Both the position numbers and the translations under genes were made by a program. 64,000 nucleotides of DNA, from positions 43,591 to 107,590 of the forward strand of contig JBHGBM010000004.1 of NCBI GenBank assembly GCA_041946965.1, written 5' to 3'. The stretch comes from JBHGBM01 sp041946965. GTDB taxonomy: Bacteria > Acidobacteriota > Terriglobia > Bryobacterales > Bryobacteraceae. The notes beneath the pieces were generated by a model. That model searched no databases, had not been told where the DNA came from, and saw only the letters and a list, made by a program, of their open reading frames with translations. Every line of letters begins with the position of its first letter. Positions within the stretch are counted from its first letter, which is position 1. Shown here piece by piece: positions 1 to 7,587 of this stretch.

Positions 1-669
1 CAGCCCGGTGGCGCCGGTGAACGATCCCTTCTCGTGGCCGAACAGCTCGCTTTCCAGCAACTCGGTCGGGATCGCCGCGCAGTTCACCTTCACGAACTGC
101 CCCGAGGCGAACGGGCTGTTCTCGTGGATGTGCGCCGCCAGCAGCTCCTTGCCCGTGCCGGATTCCCCGATCAGCAGCACGCGCGCGTCCGAGCGCGCCG
201 CCATGCTCGCCTGCTCGACGGCGCGGCACCACGCGGAGCTTTGCCCGATCATCTTGTGCCCCGCCGCCACCAATTCCCGCAGCCGCTCGTTCTCCTGCCG
301 CAGCGAGGACTGTTCGAGCGCGTTCTTCAGCGCCAGCAGCACCTTGTCGCGTCCCAGCGGTTTTTCCAGAAAGTCGAAAGCGCCCGAACGTGTGGCGTCC
401 ACCGCGTCCGGAATCGTGCCATGCCCGGAGATCATGATGGCCGGGGCCGTCGCGCCGCCCGCGCGCAGGTGCCGCAGCAGTTCGATCCCGTTGCCGTCCG
501 GCAGTTTCACGTCGAACAGGTACGCGTCCGCGCGCGCCGCGTCGGGATGCGCCTTGAACTCCCGCGCCGAGCGGCACACCGAGACCGCGTAGCCCTCGCG
601 CTCCAGGATCATGCGCAGCGAGCGCCCGATGTTCTCCTCGTCATCCACGATCAGTACGCGTTTCGCCAT
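1..669 (-). CDS. NtrC/NtrX-type sigma-54 response regulator, partial
   Basis: First 223 residues of a cytoplasmic response regulator; the 3' part lies beyond the left edge. The receiver domain (about 1-120) shows the acidic pair DD at 9-10, the phospho-acceptor Asp53 in LFDVKLPDG and a Lys in LEKPLG. An AAA+ domain follows with Walker A GESGTGKE and, at the edge, GSFTGA, the loop that contacts sigma-54 (canonical GAFTGA). Family knowledge: phosphorylation drives oligomerisation and sigma-54 open-complex formation. The ATG lies inside the last 29 nt of the kinase gene, so the two are translationally coupled partners. The DNA-binding domain is not visible. Confidence 0.93.
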   Translation of the reverse strand, partial: MAKRVLIVDDEENIGRSLRMILEREGYAVSVCRSAREFKAHPDAARADAYLFDVKLPDGNGIELLRHLRAGGATAPAIMISGHGTIPDAVDATRSGAFDFLEKPLGRDKVLLALKNALEQSSLRQENERLRELVAAGHKMIGQSSAWCRAVEQASMAARSDARVLLIGESGTGKELLAAHIHENSPFASGQFVKVNCAAIPTELLESELFGHEKGSFTGATGL

Positions 670-2053
670 CTTCCGCCCCGGGCAGCAGCACGCGGAACGC
701 CGCGCCGCCCAGCTCTCCTTTCACCGTCACAATGTCTCCGCCGGACAGCAGCGCGCTCTTGCGCGCGATCGACAATCCCAGTCCCATGCCGCCCTTCTTG
801 AACGAAATCGTCGGCTGGAACAGCGATGCCCGCACCTGCTCGCTCAACCCCGGACCGGAATCGTGGATCTCCACCGCCACCCTGCCATCCTCGGCCGAGA
901 TCAGCCCGAGCACGCGCCCGCCCTCCCCCGCCGCCTGCGCGGCGTTCTCCAGCAGGTTAGTCAGAATGCCCTTCACCAGGTCCGCGTCGGCGAAGGCCAG
1001 CGCCGGCCCCGCGGCCAGCCGCACCGTGTAGCCGATCTCCGGATGAGCCGCCTTCAGGAACGCCACGCGCTCCTCCAGCACCGCATTCACATCCAGCCGC
1101 ACGGGCTTCACCGGCGGCTCGGAGGCGAATTGCGAAAACGCCCGGATGCGCCGCTCGAGCGACTCGACTTCCTCCACCACGATCTGCGCCGCCTGCTCCA
1201 TGAACGCCCGGTCGCGATCGTCGTGGCGCGCCAGCATCTCTTCCACGGTGAGCCTGATGGGCGTAAGCGAGTTCTTCAGCTCGTGGGCCATCTTGCGCGC
1301 CAGGCTCTGCCAGCTCGCCATCTGGGTCAGGTACACCAGCCGGTCCGTGCTCTGCTTGAGATGCGCCGCCAGGTAGTTGAAGGCCTGCCCGGCGCGGCCC
1401 ACCTCGTCGTCGCGCCGCACTTCCACGCGCGCGCCCAGATCGCCCGACGCCAGCTTTTCGAGCGCCGCAGTCAGTTCCTGAATCGGCCGGCTCACGCGGT
1501 GCGCCAGGTACACCAGCACCGCCAGAGACGCCAGCCACACCGTGGCCAGCAGCACGCCGAACGTGTATGTGAATCCGCGGCGCAAGTCGCGCGCCCGGTT
1601 TTCCGAAACGATGGCGCGGGCTTCGGCAATCTGCTTCGAGAGCCTCCCCATGGCCACGCCGCCCAGTGGCTGCGACCACGCCAGCACCTCGTTGCCGCGC
1701 CTAAAGTAGTACACCAGACGGTTGCCCTCGCTGCCCTGCAAGGAGAACCGCTCCGGCTCGCCGCTCTCGAAGAAGTCGTCCACGCGGTCGGGCCAGTTCT
1801 GCCGCTCAGCCGGCAGATAGCGCACCGGCTTCATCCTGCCTGCCGCGGCCGCCTGCTTCAGGTCCTCGCACGCGCGCTGGTAAAACTCCCGCCCGGTGCT
1901 TTCGAGCGACCGTGAAATGCGGTCCAACTCCGCCATGGGCGCAAGCGTGAGGCTGCGTTCCAGCAGGTTCGAGGTGATCCACAGCGTGGCGGCCAGCGGC
2001 GCCACGGTGCTCGCCACGAACACCAGGATCAGGCGGTTGCGGAGGCGGTTCAC
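641..2053 (-). CDS. NtrY-like membrane sensor histidine kinase
   Basis: 470-residue sensor kinase. TM1 is about residues 7-28, a periplasmic sensor region of about 130 residues follows, then TM2 (about 163-184), a HAMP domain (about 186-235), a HisKA helix with phospho-acceptor His257 in MAHELKNSLTP, and an HATPase domain with N-box NLLENAAQ and G-boxes DSGPGLS and GMGLGLSI. HELKNSLTP is typical of NtrY kinases. The chosen GTG start overlaps the stop of the upstream gene by 4 nt (GTGA); an upstream open frame of about 110 codons is only shadow. It ends 29 nt inside the regulator gene. The signal sensed is unknown. Confidence 0.92.
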   Translation of the reverse strand: MNRLRNRLILVFVASTVAPLAATLWITSNLLERSLTLAPMAELDRISRSLESTGREFYQRACEDLKQAAAAGRMKPVRYLPAERQNWPDRVDDFFESGEPERFSLQGSEGNRLVYYFRRGNEVLAWSQPLGGVAMGRLSKQIAEARAIVSENRARDLRRGFTYTFGVLLATVWLASLAVLVYLAHRVSRPIQELTAALEKLASGDLGARVEVRRDDEVGRAGQAFNYLAAHLKQSTDRLVYLTQMASWQSLARKMAHELKNSLTPIRLTVEEMLARHDDRDRAFMEQAAQIVVEEVESLERRIRAFSQFASEPPVKPVRLDVNAVLEERVAFLKAAHPEIGYTVRLAAGPALAFADADLVKGILTNLLENAAQAAGEGGRVLGLISAEDGRVAVEIHDSGPGLSEQVRASLFQPTISFKKGGMGLGLSIARKSALLSGGDIVTVKGELGGAAFRVLLPGAEDGETRTDRG

Positions 2054-2679
2054 CCGGTTCGCGGTCCCCGGTGCTCCGTGCGGCGCAGCGCGCGCAACTC
2101 CAGCGGCCCGGCTTCGAGCGTCCATTGCGGCTGCTCGGAGCGCGGCCGGCGGCTGAAGAACTCGATCAGGCGCGTGATGTTGATGCCCGGCTCGCCCACA
2201 ATGGCCGCCTCGTCTCTCGCGTCGGAAGCGCGAAGTTCGAAGCGCAGCCAGAACGGGCGTTCGGGCGCCAGACCGGAAGCGCTCACCACCATGCTCTCCA
2301 GGCACCACGCTTCCGCCGCGCCCGCCGCCAGGTGCGAAGCCGAGCGCGGCGCGCCGCTCAGCCGGTTCACCGAGAACTTCTCCTCCCACAAATCGTAGCT
2401 CACCACGAATCGTTCCGGCAGGCGGCGGAACACCGTGGCGAATTGGTCCGTGGAGATGCTGAGCTGGGAAAAGAACGTGACCGCCGCGCCGTCTTTGAGG
2501 CGCTCCAGGGGCTTGCCGGAAAGAAAACGGAGCTGCGGGGCGGAAATGTGGATGTTGTCCCCGTCCCAGGTGGCTGACAGTCCCGCGGGCGCGGTGAAGG
2601 CCCGGGATACAGGAAGAGCGAGGCCGGCGGCCAGCCAGCTACGACGGGTCGTCCTGTACGGTCCCGGTGCCTCAGTCAA
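2050..2679 (-). CDS. DUF4390-like exported protein
   Basis: 209-residue protein of unknown function. The proposed TTG start overlaps the stop of the upstream barrel gene (TTGA), giving an N-terminus with an Arg-Arg pair and a hydrophobic stretch (RRSWLAAGLALP) that reads as a Sec or weak Tat signal. The mature part is beta-rich, with a segment (SYDLWEEKFSVNRL) resembling the DUF4390 fold. Known context: DUF4390 proteins accompany NtrY/NtrX-type systems in proteobacteria, and here the gene abuts an NtrY-like kinase through a 4-nt overlap. The family call is by eye and moderately sure; it may act periplasmically near the sensor. Confidence 0.65.
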   Translation of the reverse strand: MTEAPGPYRTTRRSWLAAGLALPVSRAFTAPAGLSATWDGDNIHISAPQLRFLSGKPLERLKDGAAVTFFSQLSISTDQFATVFRRLPERFVVSYDLWEEKFSVNRLSGAPRSASHLAAGAAEAWCLESMVVSASGLAPERPFWLRFELRASDARDEAAIVGEPGINITRLIEFFSRRPRSEQPQWTLEAGPLELRALRRTEHRGPRTG

Positions 2680-3890
2680 TAATTCATGCCCACCATGAAG
2701 ATCGGCTCGATCCGGCCTTCCCTGAGCGGAAACGCCAGCGCCGCGGAAAAACCGCTGTGCCGGATTCCCACTCCCGCCGAGTGCCGGGCCACGGCCGCTC
2801 CGCCGCGGTTCCACACCGCGCCCGTGTCGTAAAACACCTGCAAGGGGCCGTAGCGGTATTCCAGAGAGTTGTGCGCCATGCGGTCTCCGCCCAGCGGATC
2901 GAGGTCGAACTTGTTCCAGCCCCGCAGTGTGGAACTGGTGCCCAGCACGAAGCGCTCGTAAAGCGGAGCCCGGCCGCCGATGGTCCCCGCGGCGGCATCG
3001 TCCACCAGCATGTGGCGGCCGCGGGAGATCGCATAGCGCACCTCCGCGTGATGGCGGGCGTAAACGTAATCGCTGCCCAGGACACTGGTGGCCGCGCGCA
3101 GGCCGTAGCCTGCATCCAACTCCCCACCCTCCATTTGCCGATGATAGCGCAGAGATATTATCGCGGCGTTGGCGGCAAGGCCGGTCGCGGCCGGAAAATC
3201 GGGTTCCATGTTCTCGAAACTGGCGCCCAGCGTTACCGTCAGCGGTGCGGCGAGCACGAGGGTCGCGGTGGGCTCCACGGCGTGCCGGGTGCGGTAGATT
3301 TCCCGCCCCGCCGCCATCCGGGTGGCGCGGTTCCATTGCTGGTGGAATGAACCGGCTTCCACCCGCAGGCGCACGCGGTCGGTTCCCACACGGCGGTTTT
3401 CATACCGCCCGGTCAGCCCCGCGTAGCGCTCGGCGAGTTCGTCGCCGTCGCTCACGATGCCCGCGGTGAAACGGTTGCTCCCGACCTGCGCCGTGCCTTC
3501 CACCGCCGCGCTCCAGCCCTGCTTGGCGTGGTACAGAAACTTGGGAACGGAGAGTTCGTAGCTGCGCGCGCGGCCTTCCACCTCGAAGACGACCTTCACG
3601 TGCTCAGGAGTGTCGCCCCGCATGACGTGATGGCTCACCGAACGTACGTGCAGTTCACGCCGGATGCGGCGCGCCAGTTCCTCGACATAGCCGGGATTCA
3701 GTTTCTCGCCCACCAACTGCCTGATCTCCTGCCGCAGACCTTTGCTGATGTTGGATTCCTTCGCGCCGGAAAGCTGGACGCTCTCCACCGTGTACCGCGA
3801 ATTCACGTTCATCGCGCCGGTTTCGGGTTGCTGAGTCCGGGCGTACAACAGGCCGCCCACGAACAGGCAGCCCAACCACGCGTATTTCAT
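2676..3890 (-). CDS. BamA/TamA-like (Omp85) outer-membrane barrel
   Basis: 404-residue predicted outer-membrane protein with an N-terminal signal (about 1-20), one POTRA-like segment (about 30-110, VESVQLSGAKESNISKGLRQ) and a C-terminal 'surface antigen' barrel. The segment TLRGWNKFDLDPLGGD near residue 320 corresponds to the conserved (V/L)RGW/F loop of Omp85 proteins. It is about half the size of BamA, which has five POTRAs, so it is closer to short TamA/patatin-type barrels. First gene of a four-gene overlapping unit with the DUF4390-like protein, kinase and regulator, which suggests the two-component system may monitor the outer membrane. No strong Shine-Dalgarno was seen. Confidence 0.8.
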   Translation of the reverse strand: MKYAWLGCLFVGGLLYARTQQPETGAMNVNSRYTVESVQLSGAKESNISKGLRQEIRQLVGEKLNPGYVEELARRIRRELHVRSVSHHVMRGDTPEHVKVVFEVEGRARSYELSVPKFLYHAKQGWSAAVEGTAQVGSNRFTAGIVSDGDELAERYAGLTGRYENRRVGTDRVRLRVEAGSFHQQWNRATRMAAGREIYRTRHAVEPTATLVLAAPLTVTLGASFENMEPDFPAATGLAANAAIISLRYHRQMEGGELDAGYGLRAATSVLGSDYVYARHHAEVRYAISRGRHMLVDDAAAGTIGGRAPLYERFVLGTSSTLRGWNKFDLDPLGGDRMAHNSLEYRYGPLQVFYDTGAVWNRGGAAVARHSAGVGIRHSGFSAALAFPLREGRIEPIFMVGMNY

Positions 3891-4002
3891 ATCGGGGATA
3901 TCAATGCAAACCGGCTACCAGAGGTAAATATCTGTAGTGGAAAGGGATATGGACCAAACCCGTGTGCCGCGCGTTCACAGGTGTGCGGACGCGCGCGACA
4001 CA

Positions 4003-4371
4003 CTAGAGAACCTTGGCCAACTCGGCCCCAAAAGCCGTCTGGGGCTGCTGCTTGCTCTTCTTGCGGCGCTGCCGCTGCTGGCGCAGGTCGGCCGTGGCCT
4101 TGGCCTTCTGCTCTTTGGTGCGCGGCGGCTGTGCGGGATTGGCGCGTAACAGGCGGTCTTCCAGCGGTGCGCGATCAAAACGCCGGATGATCGCTTGCAT
4201 TTCGTCGGCCGTCGGGGCTTCGACGAAGGCGAACCCCTTCGATTCCTGGGTCTCGTGGTTGCGGATGACTTTGATCGAATCTGCGACTAGGTCCTCCGCG
4301 GTCAGCCACTGCTTAATGTCGTCGGCGGTGACCCAGGCGGGGAGGTTGCCAAGAAAGACAGTAAAGCTCAT
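4003..4371 (-). CDS. RRM-domain RNA-binding protein
   Basis: 122-residue protein with one RNA recognition motif at residues 1-85: RNP2 is VFLGNL (about 5-10) and RNP1 is SKGFAFVEA (about 44-52). A basic, Gln-rich tail follows (RQQRQRRKKSKQQ). Bacterial RRM proteins of this size bind single-stranded RNA; targets are unknown here. No ribosome site is visible. Instead an AATAAT hexamer ends exactly 6 nt before the ATG, so the mRNA may be leaderless. Stands alone between the barrel operon and the mannonate dehydratase-like gene, on the same strand. Confidence 0.9.
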   Translation of the reverse strand: MSFTVFLGNLPAWVTADDIKQWLTAEDLVADSIKVIRNHETQESKGFAFVEAPTADEMQAIIRRFDRAPLEDRLLRANPAQPPRTKEQKAKATADLRQQRQRRKKSKQQPQTAFGAELAKVL

Positions 4372-4377
4372 TCAGTG

Positions 4378-4383
4378 ATTATT
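4378..4383 (-). promoter_or_regulatory. -10-like hexamer 6 nt before RRM start codon
   Basis: AATAAT on the minus strand matches the -10 consensus at five of six positions and ends 6 nt before the ATG at 4371, which would place transcription start at the A of ATG. No convincing -35 was found. The surrounding 4372-4496 gap holds nothing else recognisable. Confidence 0.4.
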
Positions 4384-4496
4384 GGACTCCGTTGGTTGGT
4401 TTCGGCGGCACTTCAAGGGGAAGGATCTCTGCCACATAGATGGTACCAGACCGATGAGGCAAGTGGCAATTCGCCGGTGGGCCGCGCGACGTCTTC

Positions 4497-5549
4497 TCAC
4501 TCGAACGGTACTCCCTGCGCCTGCATCAGGCCCTTCATGTAGCCGAACGCGAGGATCTTCCCGAGCAGCGCGTATCCCGGCGACGCGTTGGATTCGCCTT
4601 CCAGCGTGGGAGCGTGGTCCGGACGCACCGGGCCCCGGAATCCGTGCTCGTGATAGATGCGCAGCATGCGGCCCATGTTCGTCGGCCCGTTGTCGTGGAA
4701 GGTCTCGCGGAAGCGCTCCCGCGTGCCCCGGATGTCGCGGAAGTGCACGAAGAAGATCTTCTTCTGCCTGCACCACTCGCCGGCCAGCGCCTCGATGTCC
4801 TCGCCCATGGCCTTGAAGTTCGCCTGGCAGAACGTAATGCCGTGCGCCGGACTGGGAACCAGGTTCAGCACCTTGCGGTAATTCGCCGCGCTGGTCAGGA
4901 TGCGCCCGATGCCCCGCAGGGGCGAGATGGGCGGGTCATCCGGGTGCAGCGCCATGTTCACCCCGGCCTTCTCCGCCGCCGGGATCACCGCCTTGAGAAA
5001 GTACTCGATGTTCGCCCAGATCTTCTCCTCGGGGATTTCGCCGAACCTGGTCAGGCCTTGCTGCTGCGCGGTCTTGTAGTCGAACTCGGAGGTGAGCGCG
5101 CCGCCGCGCTCCGGCACGTCCGCCCGGGTGCGATACCATCCCAGGCCCGCCATGAAGTTGTAGCAGACCATGGGGATGCCCGCCCGGCCGAGCGCCCCGA
5201 GGGCCGCGATGTAGTTCTCGATCTCCTCGTCGCGTCCCTCGGCTCCGAGCTTGATCTTTTCGGCCGGCACGGGATGGCTTTCCACGCCCGCGATGGCAAT
5301 CCCCTCCTTCTCGAATCCCTCTTTGATCCTGCCGATGACCTCCGGGTATTCCGCGCGCCGCACCCGCGCCAGTGCTCCGCTGACCCCGGTAATCGCATGC
5401 GTTACCCCGATTTGGCGCGCCAATTTCATGGTTTGCGCCTGTCCGGGCGCCATGATGAGCGCCAGTTGGATCCGCCCCGTCCCGCCGGGCGCCGGAACCG
5501 CCGCCGCCAGGGCGCTCTCGAGACACTGTCTGCGGGTGAAGTTGGGCAT
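4497..5549 (-). CDS. uxuA: mannonate dehydratase-like protein (UxuA family)
   Basis: 350 residues matching mannonate dehydratase (EC 4.2.1.8), which converts D-mannonate to 2-keto-3-deoxygluconate in hexuronate breakdown. Metal-site motifs are present: MALHPDDPP (about 210), HFRDIRGT and RPDHAPTLEGE near the C-terminus. Odd point: the N-terminus MPNFTRRQCLESALAAAVPA reads like a degenerate twin-arginine leader, whereas typical UxuA is cytosolic, so an exported relative is possible. No other hexuronate gene is adjacent. Divergent from the ECF sigma gene across about 120 nt. Confidence 0.85.
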   Translation of the reverse strand: MPNFTRRQCLESALAAAVPAPGGTGRIQLALIMAPGQAQTMKLARQIGVTHAITGVSGALARVRRAEYPEVIGRIKEGFEKEGIAIAGVESHPVPAEKIKLGAEGRDEEIENYIAALGALGRAGIPMVCYNFMAGLGWYRTRADVPERGGALTSEFDYKTAQQQGLTRFGEIPEEKIWANIEYFLKAVIPAAEKAGVNMALHPDDPPISPLRGIGRILTSAANYRKVLNLVPSPAHGITFCQANFKAMGEDIEALAGEWCRQKKIFFVHFRDIRGTRERFRETFHDNGPTNMGRMLRIYHEHGFRGPVRPDHAPTLEGESNASPGYALLGKILAFGYMKGLMQAQGVPFE

Positions 5550-5670
5550 GTCTGGAATCCTATCAGGTTTGGGGCGGGCTGATTTGCGGTAACCTGGGTT
5601 TTCGCCGGTACGCCATTCTCAAGCGGGAGTAGGTAACGGTGTCTGGTGTGCCGGTAGTGGGCCTGGACGC

Positions 5671-6264
5671 ATGCTCGTCGATTTCGACCTGGTCAGACGC
5701 GCGCAAGCCGGCGACGGCGCAGCGTTCAACGAGATCGTCCGGGCGTATCGCAAACGCATCCTGGGCACCATTTCCCGGCTCATCGCGCGTCCGGACGATG
5801 TCGAGGATGTCGGGCAGGAAGTCTTCATCCGGCTGTATTTTTCCCTCGACCAGCTTCGCGCCCCGGAGGTCTTTGAACCTTGGCTTTACCGGCTGACTGT
5901 GAACGCGGCTTACGACTACCTGCGCAAGCAGCGCCGGCGGCACGAGTCCCGCATGTCCGACCTGAGCGAGCAGCAGGTCATGATGGCGGATGCCGCCGCT
6001 GGGAGCCGGAAGAATCAGGAGGAACAGGAGCAGAAACGCGTCCGGGAAACCGTGGACGCGCTGCTCGGGTGCGTTTCGGAAGCCGACCGCATCCTGTTGA
6101 CCTTGAAAGAAGTTGAGGGATTATCGCTTAAGGAGCTTGAAAACATCTACCAAGTCAATGAAAATGCTCTTAAGGTCCGCCTGTTTCGCGCCCGGCAGCG
6201 GGTGCTGAAGTCCTTTCAGGCGGCCGCAGAGCGGAAGGGAGCAGGTTCGGCACACGCCGATTGA
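5671..6264 (+). CDS. ECF RNA polymerase sigma factor (module 1)
   Basis: 197-residue RpoE-type sigma-70 factor. Region 2 spans about 8-80 with DVEDVGQEVFIRLY and the -10-melting segment PWLYRLTVNAAYDYLRKQ; region 4 spans about 125-180 with the helix-turn-helix LSLKELENIYQVNENALKVRL. An acidic, Gln/Glu-rich linker separates them. Followed 3 nt later by a small membrane protein and then a Spy-like periplasmic protein, an arrangement typical of envelope-stress sigma units. The start is the ATG at 5671; no strong Shine-Dalgarno is visible. Confidence 0.93.
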   Translation: MLVDFDLVRRAQAGDGAAFNEIVRAYRKRILGTISRLIARPDDVEDVGQEVFIRLYFSLDQLRAPEVFEPWLYRLTVNAAYDYLRKQRRRHESRMSDLSEQQVMMADAAAGSRKNQEEQEQKRVRETVDALLGCVSEADRILLTLKEVEGLSLKELENIYQVNENALKVRLFRARQRVLKSFQAAAERKGAGSAHAD

Positions 6265-6267
6265 TTT

Positions 6268-6609
6268 ATGTATTCGCGCGGCAGTGATGAGGAACAGCTC
6301 GACGCCCTGTTCCGGGCGTACCGCGGCGCATGTCCGGATGTAGAACCCGGCCCCGGCTTCATGCCGGGAATCTGGGAGCGCATCGAAGCGCGCCAGACTT
6401 TCCCCATGTTCTTTGGACGGCTGGCCCGCGGTTTTGTCACCGCGGCCGTCGCGCTCACCATCGCCATGGCCACGTACCTGTACGTGCCCCAGCAGAATGG
6501 CGCGTTCTACTCGGAGACTTACGTCGAGGCGCTTGCCAGCCATGACGTGGAAACCGATCTGTACGAGCCCGTCCTCTACGATCCGTCCGAGCCGGCAGGC
6601 CAACTGTGA
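6268..6609 (+). CDS. small single-pass membrane protein, putative anti-sigma
   Basis: 113 residues: a cytosolic N-terminus of about 50 residues containing WERIEARQTFP, one transmembrane helix (about 54-72, GFVTAAVALTIAMATYLYV) and a short acidic periplasmic tail. There is no zinc-binding HxxxCxxC motif, but position, topology and the W-x-x-I-E-A-R segment before the helix fit the anti-sigma factor of the preceding ECF sigma gene. That role is inferred only. Its stop overlaps the start of the next gene by one base. Confidence 0.7.
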   Translation: MYSRGSDEEQLDALFRAYRGACPDVEPGPGFMPGIWERIEARQTFPMFFGRLARGFVTAAVALTIAMATYLYVPQQNGAFYSETYVEALASHDVETDLYEPVLYDPSEPAGQL

Positions 6610-7001
6610 TGCGACGGTCCAGCCTTTCCGCCGGCCTCTACGTGCTTCTGGTGTTCCTGAGCGGCGCTCTCGTCGGCGCCTTCGCCTACCGGCTGTACAT
6701 GGTGAATACGGTGAATTCCGCCAGCCGGCGCCCTCGCAGTCCTGACGAGTACCGCCGCAGCTATATCCAGGAAATGCGCCGCCGCCTGACCCTCAGCGAC
6801 GCGCAGGTGACCCAGCTTCAGCAGATCATGGACGAAACCCGCGACCGCTTCCACGACTTGCATGAGAAAAGCCGGCCGCTTTTCAGGGCTATCGAGGACG
6901 AACAGGCGCAGAAAGTGCGCGCCATTCTGAGCGATACCCAGCGCGCGGAATACGAGCGCATGCGCGCCGAACGGGAATCCATGCGGAAAAAGAAGCGCTG
7001 A
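6609..7001 (+). CDS. Spy/CpxP-like periplasmic protein
   Basis: 130 residues with an N-terminal membrane anchor (about 8-28) followed by charged amphipathic helices: MRRRLTLSDAQVTQLQQIMD and a second helix ending VRAILSDTQRAEYERMRAER. The 'LT..Q..Q...I...' and 'L...Q...Y' patterns are those of the Spy/CpxP/heavy-metal-sensor fold, which binds metals or misfolded periplasmic proteins. Third gene of the first ECF module. ATG 6609 overlaps the previous stop (TGATG); a GTG one codon earlier is possible. Confidence 0.8.
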   Translation: MRRSSLSAGLYVLLVFLSGALVGAFAYRLYMVNTVNSASRRPRSPDEYRRSYIQEMRRRLTLSDAQVTQLQQIMDETRDRFHDLHEKSRPLFRAIEDEQAQKVRAILSDTQRAEYERMRAERESMRKKKR

Positions 7002-7004
7002 TGC

Positions 7005-7034
7005 GCCGTGGCGGGAACCTCCCCGCCGCACGCC
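7005..7034. terminator. GC-rich hairpin between convergent genes
   Basis: GGCGGG and CCCGCC arms, extended by GTG/CAC with one bulge, sit in the 43-nt space between the convergent stops of the Spy-like gene and rpmE. There is no U-run on either strand, so it may end transcription weakly in both directions. Confidence 0.35.
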
Positions 7035-7044
7035 CTTGCGCTGG

Positions 7045-7269
7045 TCAGGCAGTCTTCTTGGCGCCGCGCGTCGCGCGGTACTTCCTCTCGAATCGATCCA
7101 CCCGGCCGGCCGTGTCGATCAGCTTCTGGCGGCCCGTGAAGAACGGGTGGCAGCTCGAGCAGATTTCCACGCGGATGTCACCCTTGTGGGTGGAGCGCGT
7201 CCGGAAGGTGTTGCCGCAGGCGCAGATCACGTTTACTTCGTTGTAAGCGGGATGGATACCGGACTTCAT
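7045..7269 (-). CDS. rpmE: 50S ribosomal protein L31, zinc-binding form
   Basis: 74-residue L31 beginning MKSGIHPAYNEV, in the peripheral central protuberance of the 50S subunit. The Zn-ribbon form is shown by C-A-C-G and C-S-S-C-H-P-F, which supply the metal-binding cysteines; this is the zinc-replete paralogue rather than the Cys-less one. An ATG 24 codons upstream is in frame but outside the conserved protein. An AAAGGA ribosome site lies 12-17 nt upstream of the start, and a TATACT -10 lies at 7301-7306. Confidence 0.95.
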   Translation of the reverse strand: MKSGIHPAYNEVNVICACGNTFRTRSTHKGDIRVEICSSCHPFFTGRQKLIDTAGRVDRFERKYRATRGAKKTA

Positions 7270-7300
7270 GAAAACGGAGATGTCCTTTCGCGAAATTTCA

Positions 7301-7306
7301 AGTATA
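7301..7306 (-). promoter_or_regulatory. putative -10 of rpmE promoter
   Basis: TATACT on the minus strand (five of six consensus positions), about 32 nt before the rpmE start and upstream of its AAAGGA site. The expected -35 position falls inside the perfect palindrome at 7319-7346, so that palindrome could be an operator. Confidence 0.4.
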
Positions 7307-7318
7307 CCAAAATGCGAA

Positions 7319-7346
7319 CCCCCGTGGGTCCGCGGACCCACGGGGG
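7319..7346. repeat. 28-bp perfect palindrome upstream of rpmE
   Basis: Two 14-nt arms, CCCCCGTGGGTCCG and its exact complement, with no spacer. As RNA it makes a very stable hairpin; as DNA it is a candidate dimer-binding operator. On the minus strand it is followed by TTCGCATTTTGG, not a clean U-run. It could be a terminator for a minus-strand transcript arising near 7550 or an operator over the rpmE -35. Confidence 0.5.
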
Positions 7347-7545
7347 CAAGGTAGCCAAATTAATACCTGAGGCCGAGGTGTTGCTTAACGCCAGAGGCCG
7401 CCGGTCCACAAGAGCTTTTCACCCCACCACTGGAGCGGGGTGGCTACGTTAGAGGAACGACTTCAACAGTCGGCCACCTCTCGCGGTCTACTATCTCTCA
7501 TTCTACTGGACCACCTCCCTTCCCAGTGATACCTCCATACTCCCA
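7347..7545 (-). ncRNA. structured non-coding segment upstream of rpmE (candidate RNA)
   Basis: About 200 nt without a credible gene. Read on the minus strand it contains nested self-complementary elements: CGACT-GTTGA-AGTCG inside a GTGGC/GCCAC stem, CACCCC pairing with GGGGTG, and distal GAGGTG/CACCTC arms that could close the whole. An upstream TTGACA (in the inverted repeat at 7558-7580) is a possible -35, and the 28-bp palindrome lies at its 3' end. I could not match it to 6S, SRP, RNase P or tmRNA signatures. It is either a small RNA or a long rpmE leader. Confidence 0.25.
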
Positions 7546-7587
7546 TGCAGTACGACGTTTGTCAACGAAAAATTGACAACCGCGCCC

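Noticed and set aside
7347..7545. 6S, SRP, tmRNA or RNase P RNA upstream of rpmE
   Set aside because: None of the diagnostic sequences (such as the SRP GGAAGCAGCC-type tetraloop region or the RNase P GAGGAAAGUCC) is present; left as an unidentified candidate RNA.
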